Below are positions 6,272 to 14,133 of a DNA stretch of 15,077 nucleotides, in pieces. The notes under the pieces are model-generated. The model did no database searches and had not been told where the DNA came from. It worked only from the letters and a program-made list of their open reading frames with translations. Position numbers and translations under genes: made by a program. The stretch is from UBA9715 sp003452695 (GTDB lineage Bacteria; Actinomycetota; Coriobacteriia; Coriobacteriales; Eggerthellaceae), in contig CAMOTA010000064.1 in assembly GCA_946625225.1 (NCBI GenBank), forward strand, positions 1 through 15,077. Direction: 5' to 3'. How positions within the stretch are numbered: position 1 is the stretch's first letter; every line of letters begins with the position of its first letter.

Positions 6272-6688
6272 GTGGAAAAACCGAAGGCTTCCCCTGTCGT
6301 GGGTGTTGTTCTGCTGCTGCTCAGCTTGCTGCTTGTCGTGGGGCTGCTGTCGTTTGCAGGGCCGTGCGGCGTGCACGACGATGGCAGCGTGAGCAGCTGC
6401 TTCTGGGCATCGCGGGCCATGTTGGGCATGGGCGTGGTGCTGGCCATCATTTCGGTGGTGCGGATATTCGAAACCGACGAAGGCGAACGGCGCGGGCTTT
6501 CGCTGTGCGCGGCGCTCGTGGGTGCGCTCGTGGCCGCAGTGCCGGGGGGCCTTATAGACCTCTGCATGATGACGACCATGCGCTGCCACACCATTATGCG
6601 CCCGTTCGCCCTGTGCGTGGGCATCGCCATTGCCGTCGTGGGCGGCGTCGACCTCGTGCGCAGGCTGCTCGCCATCCGCAAACGCTAG
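6272..6688 (+). CDS. Small four-helix membrane protein, DUF4418-like
   Basis: A 138-residue integral membrane protein, taken from GTG 6272 (151 residues if ATG 6233 is used). Four hydrophobic helices are visible near residues 8-29, 48-66, 76-98 and 109-129. Conserved-looking polar features are PCG (31-33), SSCFWASRAMLGMG (41-54), LIDLCMM (94-100) and MRCHTIMRP (103-111). Paired Cys plus an M-R/K-C-H/N motif before the last helix are reminiscent of DUF4418 proteins, whose function is unknown. The C-terminus is basic (RRLLAIRKR), suggesting it faces the cytoplasm. It is divergent from gap and convergent with hypA, so it is transcribed alone. The family call rests on recalled motif similarity. 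Confidence 0.8.
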   Translation: MEKPKASPVVGVVLLLLSLLLVVGLLSFAGPCGVHDDGSVSSCFWASRAMLGMGVVLAIISVVRIFETDEGERRGLSLCAALVGALVAAVPGGLIDLCMMTTMRCHTIMRPFALCVGIAIAVVGGVDLVRRLLAIRKR

Positions 6689-6690
6689 GA

Positions 6691-6721
6691 ATGAGTCGGG
6701 AGAACAGTTCTCCCGACTCAT
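6691..6721. terminator. 31-bp perfect palindrome, bidirectional terminator
   Basis: atgagtcgggagaac (6691-6705) and gttctcccgactcat (6707-6721) pair perfectly about A6706. The hairpin starts 2 nt after the DUF4418-like stop and includes the hypA stop codon (6718-6720), so one stem can serve both convergent transcripts. T-tracts are poor (tccttct on the plus strand). Confidence 0.7.
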
Positions 6722-7059
6722 CCTTCTATGGAGCAGATCTCCATTTCGTTGCCGCAGAGCAGCTGGGTGTCGGGGCTTTGGCAATGGGGGCAGATGCGCC
6801 CGTGGGCAACGGTGGGGTATGTTTTGCCGCAGGCGTTGCACACGGTTATGGCCTCGGTTTGGTAGATTTCCAGTTCCGCATCGCGCAGCAAGTCGCTTTT
6901 GCCCGATGCCCACAGCCAAGCATCCTCGAAAAAGTCGGTGACCACGCCCGACACCTCGCCCAGGCTTATCGTTACCTTCGCAATGCGCGAAAGGCCGTGT
7001 TCGCGGGCCGCGTCTTCCAGCAGGTCCACCATATGAAACACGATGCCCAGTTCGTGCAC
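6718..7059 (-). CDS. hypA: Hydrogenase/urease nickel incorporation protein HypA
   Basis: This 113-aa cytosolic metallochaperone passes Ni2+ to the active site of [NiFe] hydrogenase, working with HypB. Seen: the N-terminal MHELGI with His2, the nickel ligand, and a zinc site of two CxxC pairs, C74NAC77 and C90PHC93. Length is typical. The start is GTG at 7059, supported by CGGAG 6 nt upstream. It begins 51 nt after the stop of the large oxidoreductase on the same strand, so co-transcription is likely. No other hyp genes or hydrogenase subunits lie in this window. The stop codon lies inside the convergent palindrome. Confidence 0.95.
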   Translation of the reverse strand: MHELGIVFHMVDLLEDAAREHGLSRIAKVTISLGEVSGVVTDFFEDAWLWASGKSDLLRDAELEIYQTEAITVCNACGKTYPTVAHGRICPHCQSPDTQLLCGNEMEICSIEG

Positions 7060-7110
7060 GATTTGCTCCGTTCCATCGCCCTCCGGCCCATCCGGCCCGC
7101 TCGTGCGTTG

Positions 7111-10083
7111 CTAGCGGCGGCTTGCGGGCTTCACGCTGCGCAGCAGCATGCGGCCAGCGTTGGGCAGGATTGCCTTCAGCTTGTCTTCGCTTGCGACCAT
7201 GGTCGAGCAAGCGGGGTTGTCGCGGTGCAGGTGAATGGCGTCGAACTCGCAGCGGGTGGTGCACAGCCCGCAGCCGATGCAGCTGTTGGGGTCCACGATG
7301 GAGGCGCCGCACGACAAGCAGCGCGCCGTTTCCACGCGAATCTGCTCTTCGGTGAAGACCTGGCGCACGTCGTCCCAGCTGTGGCGCACGTCGTCGATTT
7401 TCGCGCACGAGGGCAGGCAGCGCCCGGCGTGGTCGTAGTCGTAGGGGTTCAGCGCCACCGTGTGCTTGTCCAGCTCCGCGTAGTGGCGCGGGTTGCGCCC
7501 GAGCGTAAGCGAGCTGCCCGTCTGCACGAAGCGGTGCAGCGAAATGGCGGCTTCATGGCCAGCGGCTATGGCGTCGATCACGAACTTCGGGCCCGTGTAC
7601 ACGTCGCCGCCGACGAAGATGTCGGGCTCTGCGGTCTGATAGGTCTGCGGATCGGCCACGGCGCCGTTGCCGCGCCCGAGTTCCACCTTCGACCCGTCCA
7701 GCAAGCTGCCCCATTCGATGGACTGCCCGATGGCCAGCACCACGTTGTCGGCGTATTGCGCCATTGTGTTGGACTCGTCGTAGACCGGTGCGAAGCGCCC
7801 CTCGTCGTCGAACACGCGGTCGCAGTGCTTGAAGTGCACGCCGCTCACGCGCCCGTCCTTGGGGTGCGATTCCACGCGTGCCGGGCCCCAGCCGTGGATA
7901 ATGCGCACGCCGTCTTCCTCGGCTTCCGCGATTTCCTCGGGCAGCGCCGGCATCTCGTCGGCTTTTTCCAGGCAGACCATGGTCACCTTCTCGGATCCGC
8001 AGCGCACGGCCACGCGCGCGGCGTCGATGGCCACGTTGCCGCCGCCGATGACCACGGTTTCGCCCTTCAGCTCGTAGTCGGGGTTCCCGATGGCTGTGCG
8101 CAGGAATTCCACCGCCGTGGTAACGCCGGGCGCGTCTTCGCCCGGAACGCCGGTCTTGCGCCCGCCCTGGCAACCGATTGCCAGGTAGAACGCCGCATAA
8201 CCCTGTTCGCGCAGCTGGCCCAGCGTAATGTCGCGGCCCACTTCAACGCCGCAGCGGATTTCCACGCCCAGTTCGCGCAGCACGTCTATCTCAGCGTCCA
8301 CCACGTCCTTTGCCAGCTTGTAGGCGGGAATGCCGTAGGTCATCATGCCGCCGGGCTTCTGGTCGCGCTCGAACACGGTGGGCTTGTAGCCCAGCGTGGC
8401 CAGGTAGTAGGCGCACGACAAGCCCGCGGGGCCGGCTCCCACGATGGCGATCTTCTCGGAGTAGCGGCCGCGCGTCGTCGGAGGCACTATCTCGGGCACG
8501 AAGCGGTGCTCGGCGTGCAGGTCCTGCTCGGCAATGAACTTCTTCACTTCGTCGATGGCCACGGCGTCGTCGATGCTGCCGCGCGTGCAGGCGGCCTCGC
8601 AGCGGCGGTTGCAGATGCGCCCGCACACGGCCGGGAAGGGGTTTTCCTTCTTTATCAGCGCCAGCGCATCGCGGTAGCGCCCTTCGGCGGCCATGCGTAG
8701 ATAGCCCTGCACCGAAATGTGCGCGGGACACGCGGTCTTGCAGGGCGCGGTGCCCGTGTCGTGCGTTTCGATGCGGTTGCTGTTCTTGTAGTCGGGGTCC
8801 CAGTCGGCTTCGGACCATTTCAGCGTGGGAAGCGGCTGGCGCGGGTATTCCACGGGGCCGCTGGTGGTGGTCAGCTTCTGGCCCAGCTGCACGGCGCCTG
8901 CAGGGCACACCTCCACGCAGCCGGCGCAGGCCACGCACTTGTCGGCCTCGATGTGCGCCACATAGGCCGAGCGGCTCATGTTGGGCGTGTTGAACAGCTG
9001 CGACGTGCGCAGCGCATAGCACACGTTCACGTCGCAGTTGCAGATGGCGAATATCTTGTCGGAGCCGTCGATGTTGGTTATCTGGTGCACATAGCCGTTC
9101 TTCTCGGCCAAGATAAGCAGGTCCACCACCTCGTCGTAGGTGGCGAAATGCCCCTTGCCCGTTTCAACGCAATAGTCGGCCATGTCGCCCACGCCCACGC
9201 ACCAGTTCTGCGGATCGCTTCCGGCGTTGTCGCCCCGTGCGCGCTCGGACAGGCGGCACGAGCAGGCGCCCACGCTGAAGCGGTCGTATTTCTTCAGCCA
9301 GTGCGAAAGCTTTTCCACGTCCACCGCTTCGTTCACCTGCTGGATGGCGCGCTCCACGGGGATAACGTGCATGCCGATGCCCGCGCCGCCCGGCGGCACC
9401 ATCTTGGTCACCTTTTCCAACGGCAGGAAGGTCATGCGCTCGAAGAACGTGCCCAGCTCCGGGTGCTCTTCCAGCTGCGCCTGGTTCATAACCGTGAACT
9501 CGGCCGAGCCCGGCACGAACATGGGCAGCACGTAGCGGCGCTCGTGGGCGGGGTTCTTGCCGTCCAGGTTCTCCCAGTTGAATTCGATGATGCCCTTTAT
9601 GCACATGTCGTCCAGCAGCTGTTGCAGCTTGTCGGCGTCCAGCCCGCTGGCTTCGCGCAACTGATCGAAGGTTTGCGGCTTGCGCACTTTCATGTGGCGC
9701 GCAAGCTCGGCCTCTTCTTCGGTCATCACGCTGGCCAGGCCCCAGTAGTCGGGATCGGTCGGTTTCACCTTCACGCCGATGCGGTCGGTAATCTTCTGCC
9801 CCTCGCGCAGCACGCCCGGTTTCACTGACAGCGCCGATGCGGGGCCCGGGTCGTCGGGCAGCGCGGGCTTGTAGGGCACGAAGGTGTCGTTTTCGGAATA
9901 CAGCTCTTCGGCAATAATGCGGTGAGGCTCGCCGTTGGGCGTGGTCTCGGGGATTACGTTGCGCTTCGCGATGTCCTCCGCGCTCATGCCGCGCGCCATG
10001 GCCGCCTTGCGCTCCTGCACGCTGCATCCTCCATAGGGCTGCGTGATAATGGTCATTGTCCCGTTGTCGGCCTTCTTCGCCAT
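7111..10083 (-). CDS. Large FAD-dependent NAD(P)/Fe-S oxidoreductase (GltD-like)
   Basis: A 990-residue protein taken from ATG 10083. Domain order: an N-terminal region of about 270 residues with a winged-helix-like stretch (QTFDQLREASGLDADKLQQLLDDM, near 145-165); a Cys-rich segment with C274-S-C276, NWC, DYC and ICNCDVNVC (274 to about 352); a ferredoxin motif C383VACAGC389VEVC393P; a GltD/DPYD-type iron-sulfur domain (PCKTACPAHISVQGYL... CGRICNRRCEAAC, about 446-520); FAD site GAGPAG (549-554); NAD(P) site GGGNVAIDAA (about 679-688); and C-terminal CLSCGAS and C935IGCGLC941TTRC945. Known: GltD-type enzymes move electrons between NAD(P)H and iron-sulfur partners. Inferred: a soluble electron-transfer enzyme of anaerobic metabolism; the physiological acceptor cannot be read. 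hypA follows it. Confidence 0.92.
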   Translation of the reverse strand: MAKKADNGTMTIITQPYGGCSVQERKAAMARGMSAEDIAKRNVIPETTPNGEPHRIIAEELYSENDTFVPYKPALPDDPGPASALSVKPGVLREGQKITDRIGVKVKPTDPDYWGLASVMTEEEAELARHMKVRKPQTFDQLREASGLDADKLQQLLDDMCIKGIIEFNWENLDGKNPAHERRYVLPMFVPGSAEFTVMNQAQLEEHPELGTFFERMTFLPLEKVTKMVPPGGAGIGMHVIPVERAIQQVNEAVDVEKLSHWLKKYDRFSVGACSCRLSERARGDNAGSDPQNWCVGVGDMADYCVETGKGHFATYDEVVDLLILAEKNGYVHQITNIDGSDKIFAICNCDVNVCYALRTSQLFNTPNMSRSAYVAHIEADKCVACAGCVEVCPAGAVQLGQKLTTTSGPVEYPRQPLPTLKWSEADWDPDYKNSNRIETHDTGTAPCKTACPAHISVQGYLRMAAEGRYRDALALIKKENPFPAVCGRICNRRCEAACTRGSIDDAVAIDEVKKFIAEQDLHAEHRFVPEIVPPTTRGRYSEKIAIVGAGPAGLSCAYYLATLGYKPTVFERDQKPGGMMTYGIPAYKLAKDVVDAEIDVLRELGVEIRCGVEVGRDITLGQLREQGYAAFYLAIGCQGGRKTGVPGEDAPGVTTAVEFLRTAIGNPDYELKGETVVIGGGNVAIDAARVAVRCGSEKVTMVCLEKADEMPALPEEIAEAEEDGVRIIHGWGPARVESHPKDGRVSGVHFKHCDRVFDDEGRFAPVYDESNTMAQYADNVVLAIGQSIEWGSLLDGSKVELGRGNGAVADPQTYQTAEPDIFVGGDVYTGPKFVIDAIAAGHEAAISLHRFVQTGSSLTLGRNPRHYAELDKHTVALNPYDYDHAGRCLPSCAKIDDVRHSWDDVRQVFTEEQIRVETARCLSCGASIVDPNSCIGCGLCTTRCEFDAIHLHRDNPACSTMVASEDKLKAILPNAGRMLLRSVKPASRR

Positions 10084-10088
10084 GAATT

Positions 10089-10094
10089 CCCTCT
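10089..10094 (-). promoter_or_regulatory. Ribosome binding site deciding the oxidoreductase start
   Basis: AGAGGG on the minus strand ends 5 nt before ATG 10083. The frame is open to 10191, but the extra 36 residues are Arg-rich, have no ribosome site and do not look conserved. Confidence 0.7.
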
Positions 10095-10399
10095 CTGTCT
10101 TCCGCCCCGGCAGCAACTTGCCGCCTGTTCTCGAATGCAACAGCATACCCCATTTTCGCATGCAGCGGGAACTCGCGCGACGACGCGGCATCCCGGGGGT
10201 TATCGTCGCCGCCCATGGCTTGGCCAGGGGGCAGCGGCGCTGCCCACGGTCTGGCCAGGGGCAGCGGCGCGCTTCCCGCGTCGAGAGCCTTGTGCGGAGA
10301 TGCTGGATATTCTCTGAGGTAGTGTATCATTTGCAGAACGCGTTCCCCAAATCGGAGGTCGTGGCGGCGGGTGGATGCAGAGGCGGTTGCCCGCAGCTT

Positions 10400-10405
10400 T
10401 ATAAT
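10400..10405 (+). promoter_or_regulatory. Putative -10 box of the P-type ATPase
   Basis: A consensus TATAAT lies 41 nt before the ATG. No recognisable -35 sits 16-18 nt upstream, so the promoter may be weak or activator-dependent. Confidence 0.4.
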
Positions 10406-10436
10406 GGGGCCAGGAAAAAACGAGCGACGAACAGTT

Positions 10437-10443
10437 GGAGAGG
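10437..10443 (+). promoter_or_regulatory. Ribosome binding site of the P-type ATPase
   Basis: GGAGAGG lies just before ATG 10447 (GGAG is 6 nt from the ATG). It overlaps the alternative in-frame TTG start at 10435, making that start unlikely. Confidence 0.7.
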
Positions 10444-10446
10444 CAT

Positions 10447-12894
10447 ATGCGCGAATTCGAAGACGAGATACGGGGGCTCAGCTCCGAGGAAGTGGCCGCA
10501 GCGCAGGCGGCAGGCGACGCGAACGCCGACGCGGGCACGAAGACGCGTTCGGTGAAAGACATCCTGCGCGACAACGTGTGCACGCTGTTCAACCTGGTGA
10601 ACGTTATCCTGTTCGCGTTCGTGCTGATCACCGGGTCGTTGCAGAACGGCCTGTTCATGATAGTCATCGTCGTGAACACGGCCATCGGCATCGTGCAGGA
10701 AATTCGCTCGAAGCAGATAACCGACCAGCTTTCCATCGTGGCCAGCTCCAAGGCCAAGGTAATCCGCGACGGCGTGCGCGGCGAAGTGCCGCTGGAGGAG
10801 CTGGTGCGCGGCGATTGCATCGTGCTCGGCCGCGGCGACCAGATTCCCTGCGACAGCACGGTGCTTACAGGCACGGCCAACGTGGACGAAAGCCTGCTGA
10901 CCGGCGAAAGCGACCTTATCCCCAAGGCCCAGGGCGCGCAGCTGATGAGCGGCTCCTTCGTGAATTCCGGCACCGTGGTGGCGCGCGTGGACCACGTGGG
11001 TGCCGAAAACTACGCCGCCAAGATATCTGCCGAGGCGAAGGCGCAGAAGGACATCAACTCCGAAATAATGACCAGCCTGAACAACATCATAAAGTTCGTC
11101 AGCATCATCATTTTCCCCGTGGGCCTGCTGCTGTTCGGCAGCATGTTCTGGGCCAACGGCGTGGAATTCAACCAGGCCATCTTGTCCTCCGTGGCGGCTC
11201 TCGTGGGCATGGTGCCCGAGGGGCTTATCCTGCTCACGTCCACGGTGCTGGCGCTGGCGGTCATTCGCCTGTCGAAGCATCGGGTGCTTGTGCAGCAGCT
11301 GTACTGCATCGAAACGCTTGCGCATGTGGACACGCTGTGCCTGGACAAGACGGGTACCATCACGTCGGGCGCCATGGAGGTGCAGGGCCTTACGCTGCTC
11401 GGCGATGCGTCGGCGCGCGAAGAGGGCGATGCCGAACAGGAGGCCATATCGGCGCTGGTTTCCATCGCGGCGGCCGACCCCGATGCCAACGAGACGGGCA
11501 AGGCCATTCTGGCCTGGGCCGAGACGTTGAACGTTCAACCCGTTGCGGCCAGCGCCTATGTGCCGTTCTCGTCGGATCGTAAGTGGTCGGGTGCCACGCT
11601 GCCGCCGGGCGCCGTCGGGAAGGGCGCCGATGGCGGGGCGGAAGCCGCGCCGGGCGCCGCCGGTGCAGATGCCTCCCGTTCGCAAGGAGCAAGCTACGTG
11701 ATGGGTGCCGGCCAGTTCGTGCTGGGCGAAGGGTTTGCGGCCGTGGCCGACCAGGTGGAGGCGGCTGCCGAACACGCGCGCGTGCTGGTGCTTGCCCGCG
11801 TGCAGGGCTTCGACGGCGAGCGCATCGTGGGCACGCCGCAGCCCATCGCGTTCGTGGCCATCCGCGACCAGATTCGCACCTCGGCCGCCGAGACCATCGG
11901 CTACTTCTGCGAGCAGGGCGTGGACGTGAAGGTCATATCGGGCGACGACCCGCGCACGGTTTCGGGCATCGCGCAGCAGGTCGGCGTGCCTCATGCCGAC
12001 CGGTTCATAGACGCGACCACGCTCGACACCGACGAGAAGATCGTCCGCGCCGTAAGCCAGTACAGCATCTTCGGCCGCGTGAAGCCCGAGCAGAAGAAGG
12101 CCTTCGTGGTGGCGTTGCAAGACGCCGGCCACACCGTGGCCATGACGGGCGACGGCGTGAACGACACGTTGGCCCTGAAGCAAGCCGACTGCTCGGTTGC
12201 CATGGCCGCCGGCAGCGATGCGGCGCGCAATGTGGCGCAGCTCGTGTTGGTGGACAACGATTTCGCCAGCATGCCGAAGGTCGTGGCCGAAGGGCGCCGT
12301 TCCATAAACAACTTGCAGCGCTCCGCATCGCTGTTCCTGGTGAAGACCTTGTTCTCCATGGTGCTTGCCGCGCTGTTCATCCTGCTGCCGTGGCAGTATC
12401 CCTATCAGCCCATTCAGATGACGCTTATCAGCGCGTTCACCATCGGCCTGCCCTCGTTCGTGCTGGCGCTAGAGCCCAACCGCGACCGCATAAAGGGCCA
12501 TTTCCTGGAAAACGTCGTGGTGAAATCCATTCCCGGTGCCGTAACGGTGGTGCTTGCGGTGCTGGCGGTGAATGCGTGGGGGTATCTGGGCGTCGGCCTG
12601 GACCATGCTCAGGTTTCCACGCTGTGCGTGCTGCTTACGGCCTGGATCGGCGTGAACCTTATCTTTCGCGTATCCATGCCGTTCACGCCCATTCGCATCG
12701 CGCTTATAATCGTGGTCGTGGTCGGCACCATTGCGGGCGCTGCGTTGTTCCCCAACCTGTTTGCCATCAGCGCGTTCGTCGATTCCATGTGGACGATTAT
12801 CGCAGTGGTGGGAATTGCCGCCGTCGTCCTGTTCAACGTGCTGTACGGCGCTCTCGACCGCTGGCATGCCGCCCGCCAGGCCGTACTGGTGTAG
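10447..12894 (+). CDS. Cation-translocating P-type ATPase (CtpE-like)
   Basis: An 815-residue membrane pump that moves a cation using ATP through a phospho-aspartate. Seen: actuator-domain TGES (152-155), phosphorylation motif D300KTGT, hinge GDGVND (568-573), and membrane segment 4 with the ion-site motif PEGL (257-260, VPEGLILLTS). Two N-terminal helices lie near 46-63 and 69-85, two flank the PEGL region, and about six hydrophobic segments follow the hinge. There are no N-terminal CxxC metal-binding domains, so it is not a copper or zinc type. The VPEGL...LLTS motif and length recall mycobacterial CtpE, a calcium-linked P-type ATPase; calcium is an inference, and magnesium or another cation is possible. 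Odd: an Ala/Gly-rich low-complexity insertion (about 380-417) inside the nucleotide-binding domain. It is transcribed alone and divergent from the oxidoreductase. Confidence 0.95.
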   Translation: MREFEDEIRGLSSEEVAAAQAAGDANADAGTKTRSVKDILRDNVCTLFNLVNVILFAFVLITGSLQNGLFMIVIVVNTAIGIVQEIRSKQITDQLSIVASSKAKVIRDGVRGEVPLEELVRGDCIVLGRGDQIPCDSTVLTGTANVDESLLTGESDLIPKAQGAQLMSGSFVNSGTVVARVDHVGAENYAAKISAEAKAQKDINSEIMTSLNNIIKFVSIIIFPVGLLLFGSMFWANGVEFNQAILSSVAALVGMVPEGLILLTSTVLALAVIRLSKHRVLVQQLYCIETLAHVDTLCLDKTGTITSGAMEVQGLTLLGDASAREEGDAEQEAISALVSIAAADPDANETGKAILAWAETLNVQPVAASAYVPFSSDRKWSGATLPPGAVGKGADGGAEAAPGAAGADASRSQGASYVMGAGQFVLGEGFAAVADQVEAAAEHARVLVLARVQGFDGERIVGTPQPIAFVAIRDQIRTSAAETIGYFCEQGVDVKVISGDDPRTVSGIAQQVGVPHADRFIDATTLDTDEKIVRAVSQYSIFGRVKPEQKKAFVVALQDAGHTVAMTGDGVNDTLALKQADCSVAMAAGSDAARNVAQLVLVDNDFASMPKVVAEGRRSINNLQRSASLFLVKTLFSMVLAALFILLPWQYPYQPIQMTLISAFTIGLPSFVLALEPNRDRIKGHFLENVVVKSIPGAVTVVLAVLAVNAWGYLGVGLDHAQVSTLCVLLTAWIGVNLIFRVSMPFTPIRIALIIVVVVGTIAGAALFPNLFAISAFVDSMWTIIAVVGIAAVVLFNVLYGALDRWHAARQAVLV

Positions 12895-13229
12895 CCGCAT
12901 TCATCTGCCCGGCTCCCCTTCGGGCCATCCGCGCAAGCGCTGCCGGGGTGGAGCGGGATGGACCAGAGTTGCGCGGAATGCGCTGATCGTGCGACTTGCG
13001 TGGCTTGTGCGATTGCGCGAGTCGCGCTGCCTGCGCAACTTGCGTCGCCTGTGCGGCGTGTGCTGTCTGCGTTACGCGCTCTACCTGCGCGGCCGGCGTG
13101 GCCCGCGCGGTTTGCACGAGTTGCGAGGCCAGCGCGGCCTGCATGAGTTGCGCGGTTTGGGCGGAATGCGCTACCTGCACGGCCTGCACGGCTTGCGCGG
13201 AATGCCCGGTCGGTGCGGCCAGCGCGGTT
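12895..13229. repeat. Degenerate 9-bp-period tandem repeat array
   Basis: From about 12968 to 13232 the DNA reads as some 25-30 imperfect copies of a 9-mer near GCRCGGNYT; for example the run 13103-13203 has units gcgcggttt, gcacgagtt, gcgcggcct, gcatgagtt, gcgcggttt, gcacggcct, gcacggctt. The period is a multiple of three, so every frame gives repetitive peptides (Leu-His-Gly-Leu, Ala-Cys, Arg-Ala-Gly), but none is a believable gene and frames drift in the first part. 12895-12965 shows only a weak cccg/cggg hairpin after the ATPase stop. Confidence 0.75.
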
Positions 13230-13257
13230 TTGAGGGTTGCACAAGGCGGCGTAGAAT
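13230..13257 (+). promoter_or_regulatory. Putative promoter of the methyltransferase gene
   Basis: TTGAGG (13230-13235) and TAGAAT (13252-13257) are 16 nt apart, directly at the end of the repeat array and 42 nt before the ATG. Confidence 0.55.
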
Positions 13258-13299
13258 TTCATGCCGTGCTAAAGGCTGGCGAAACGAGGCTGAAACACT

Positions 13300-14133
13300 A
13301 TGGGGTACACGTTCATAGAATCGCTAAACGATGCGCGGCTGGATGTCTATGCGCGACTGACCGATGTGCAGCTGCGCAGTCGCATCGAGCCGGAGAAAGC
13401 CGTGTTCATCGCGGAATCGGCGGAGGTTATCGTGCGCGCGCTGGATGGCGGCATGTCGCCCCTTTCGCTGCTGACCGCCGAGAAGTACCTGCCGCAGCTG
13501 GGCGTCGTGCTGGAAAAGCTGCGACGCGCAAACCCCGAGGCGCCCGTGTTCGTGGCGGCCGAAGATGCGCTGGCGCAGCTGACGGGCTTCGAGTTAACGC
13601 GCGGTGCGCTGGCCGCCTTCCGCCGTCCTCCCGACCGGCCCGCCGCCGAGCTCTTGCGCGACGCACGCCTTGTGGCCGTGCTGGAAGACATCCGCAACCA
13701 CACCAACGTGGGAGCCATCTTCAGGTCGGCAGCCGCCATCGGAGTAGACGCCGTGCTCGTGTCGCCCGCCTGCTACGACCCGCTGTATCGGCGCGCGGTG
13801 CGCGTTTCCATGGGCACCGTGTTCCAGGTGCCATGGGCACGCATCGGCACCGACCCGCACGATTGGGCGCGCGATGGCGTGCCGTTGCTGCACGACGCCG
13901 GTTTCACCGTGGCAGCCATGGCGCTGCGCGACGAATCCCTCGGCATCGACGACCCCCTGTTGAAACGTTGCGAAAAACTGGCGCTGGTGTTCGGCACCGA
14001 AGGGGCCGGCTTGGCGCCCTGCACCATCGAACGTTGCGACTGCGCCGTGCGCATTCCCATGCAGCACGGCGTGGATTCGCTGAATGTGGCCGCCAGCAGC
14101 GCCGTGGCCTTCTGGGAGCTCCGCCGCCGCTGA
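13300..14133 (+). CDS. TrmH/SpoU-family RNA 2'-O-methyltransferase
   Basis: A 277-residue SAM-dependent enzyme predicted to methylate a ribose 2'-OH in rRNA or tRNA. Seen: an N-terminal substrate-binding region (1 to about 105; KAVFIAESAEVIVRAL) and a C-terminal SPOUT knot domain with the three family motifs: N133HTNVGAIFR142, F231GTEGAGL238 and I252PMQHGVDSLNVAAS266. Arg142 and the motif-3 Ser/Asn match the catalytic pattern of the family. The target nucleotide cannot be assigned. The ATG at 13300 has a weak GAGG (13286-13289) 10 nt upstream. It is probably transcribed alone, between the tandem array and a long hairpin. Confidence 0.93.
   Translation: MGYTFIESLNDARLDVYARLTDVQLRSRIEPEKAVFIAESAEVIVRALDGGMSPLSLLTAEKYLPQLGVVLEKLRRANPEAPVFVAAEDALAQLTGFELTRGALAAFRRPPDRPAAELLRDARLVAVLEDIRNHTNVGAIFRSAAAIGVDAVLVSPACYDPLYRRAVRVSMGTVFQVPWARIGTDPHDWARDGVPLLHDAGFTVAAMALRDESLGIDDPLLKRCEKLALVFGTEGAGLAPCTIERCDCAVRIPMQHGVDSLNVAASSAVAFWELRRR

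Larger units (their letters stand above)
10084..10446. other. Divergent intergenic region with a short repeat
   Basis: No gene is seen between the two divergent starts. It holds a direct repeat: ttggccagggggcagcggcgc (10220-10240) and ctggccaggggcagcggcgc (10251-10270), 31 bp apart. The first copy forms a small hairpin, gggcagc/gctgccc (10229-10235/10239-10245). AT-rich DNA at about 10300-10335 is followed by a -10-like TATAAT at 10400-10405 upstream of the P-type ATPase. Confidence 0.6.

Noticed and set aside
6364..8700. 778-residue plus-strand open frame
   Set aside because: It runs antisense to the oxidoreductase and hypA, which carry clear cofactor and metal motifs; the plus-strand product is low-complexity His/Ala/Arg.
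10399..12183. 594-residue minus-strand open frame
   Set aside because: Antisense to the P-type ATPase with its DKTGT and GDGVND motifs; no recognisable domain.
12609..13318. Repetitive open frames over the 9-bp array (Arg-Ala-Gly, Ala-Cys, Leu-His-Gly peptides)
   Set aside because: All six frames are repetitive because the period is a multiple of three; frames overlap the ATPase or the methyltransferase start, and none has a ribosome site.
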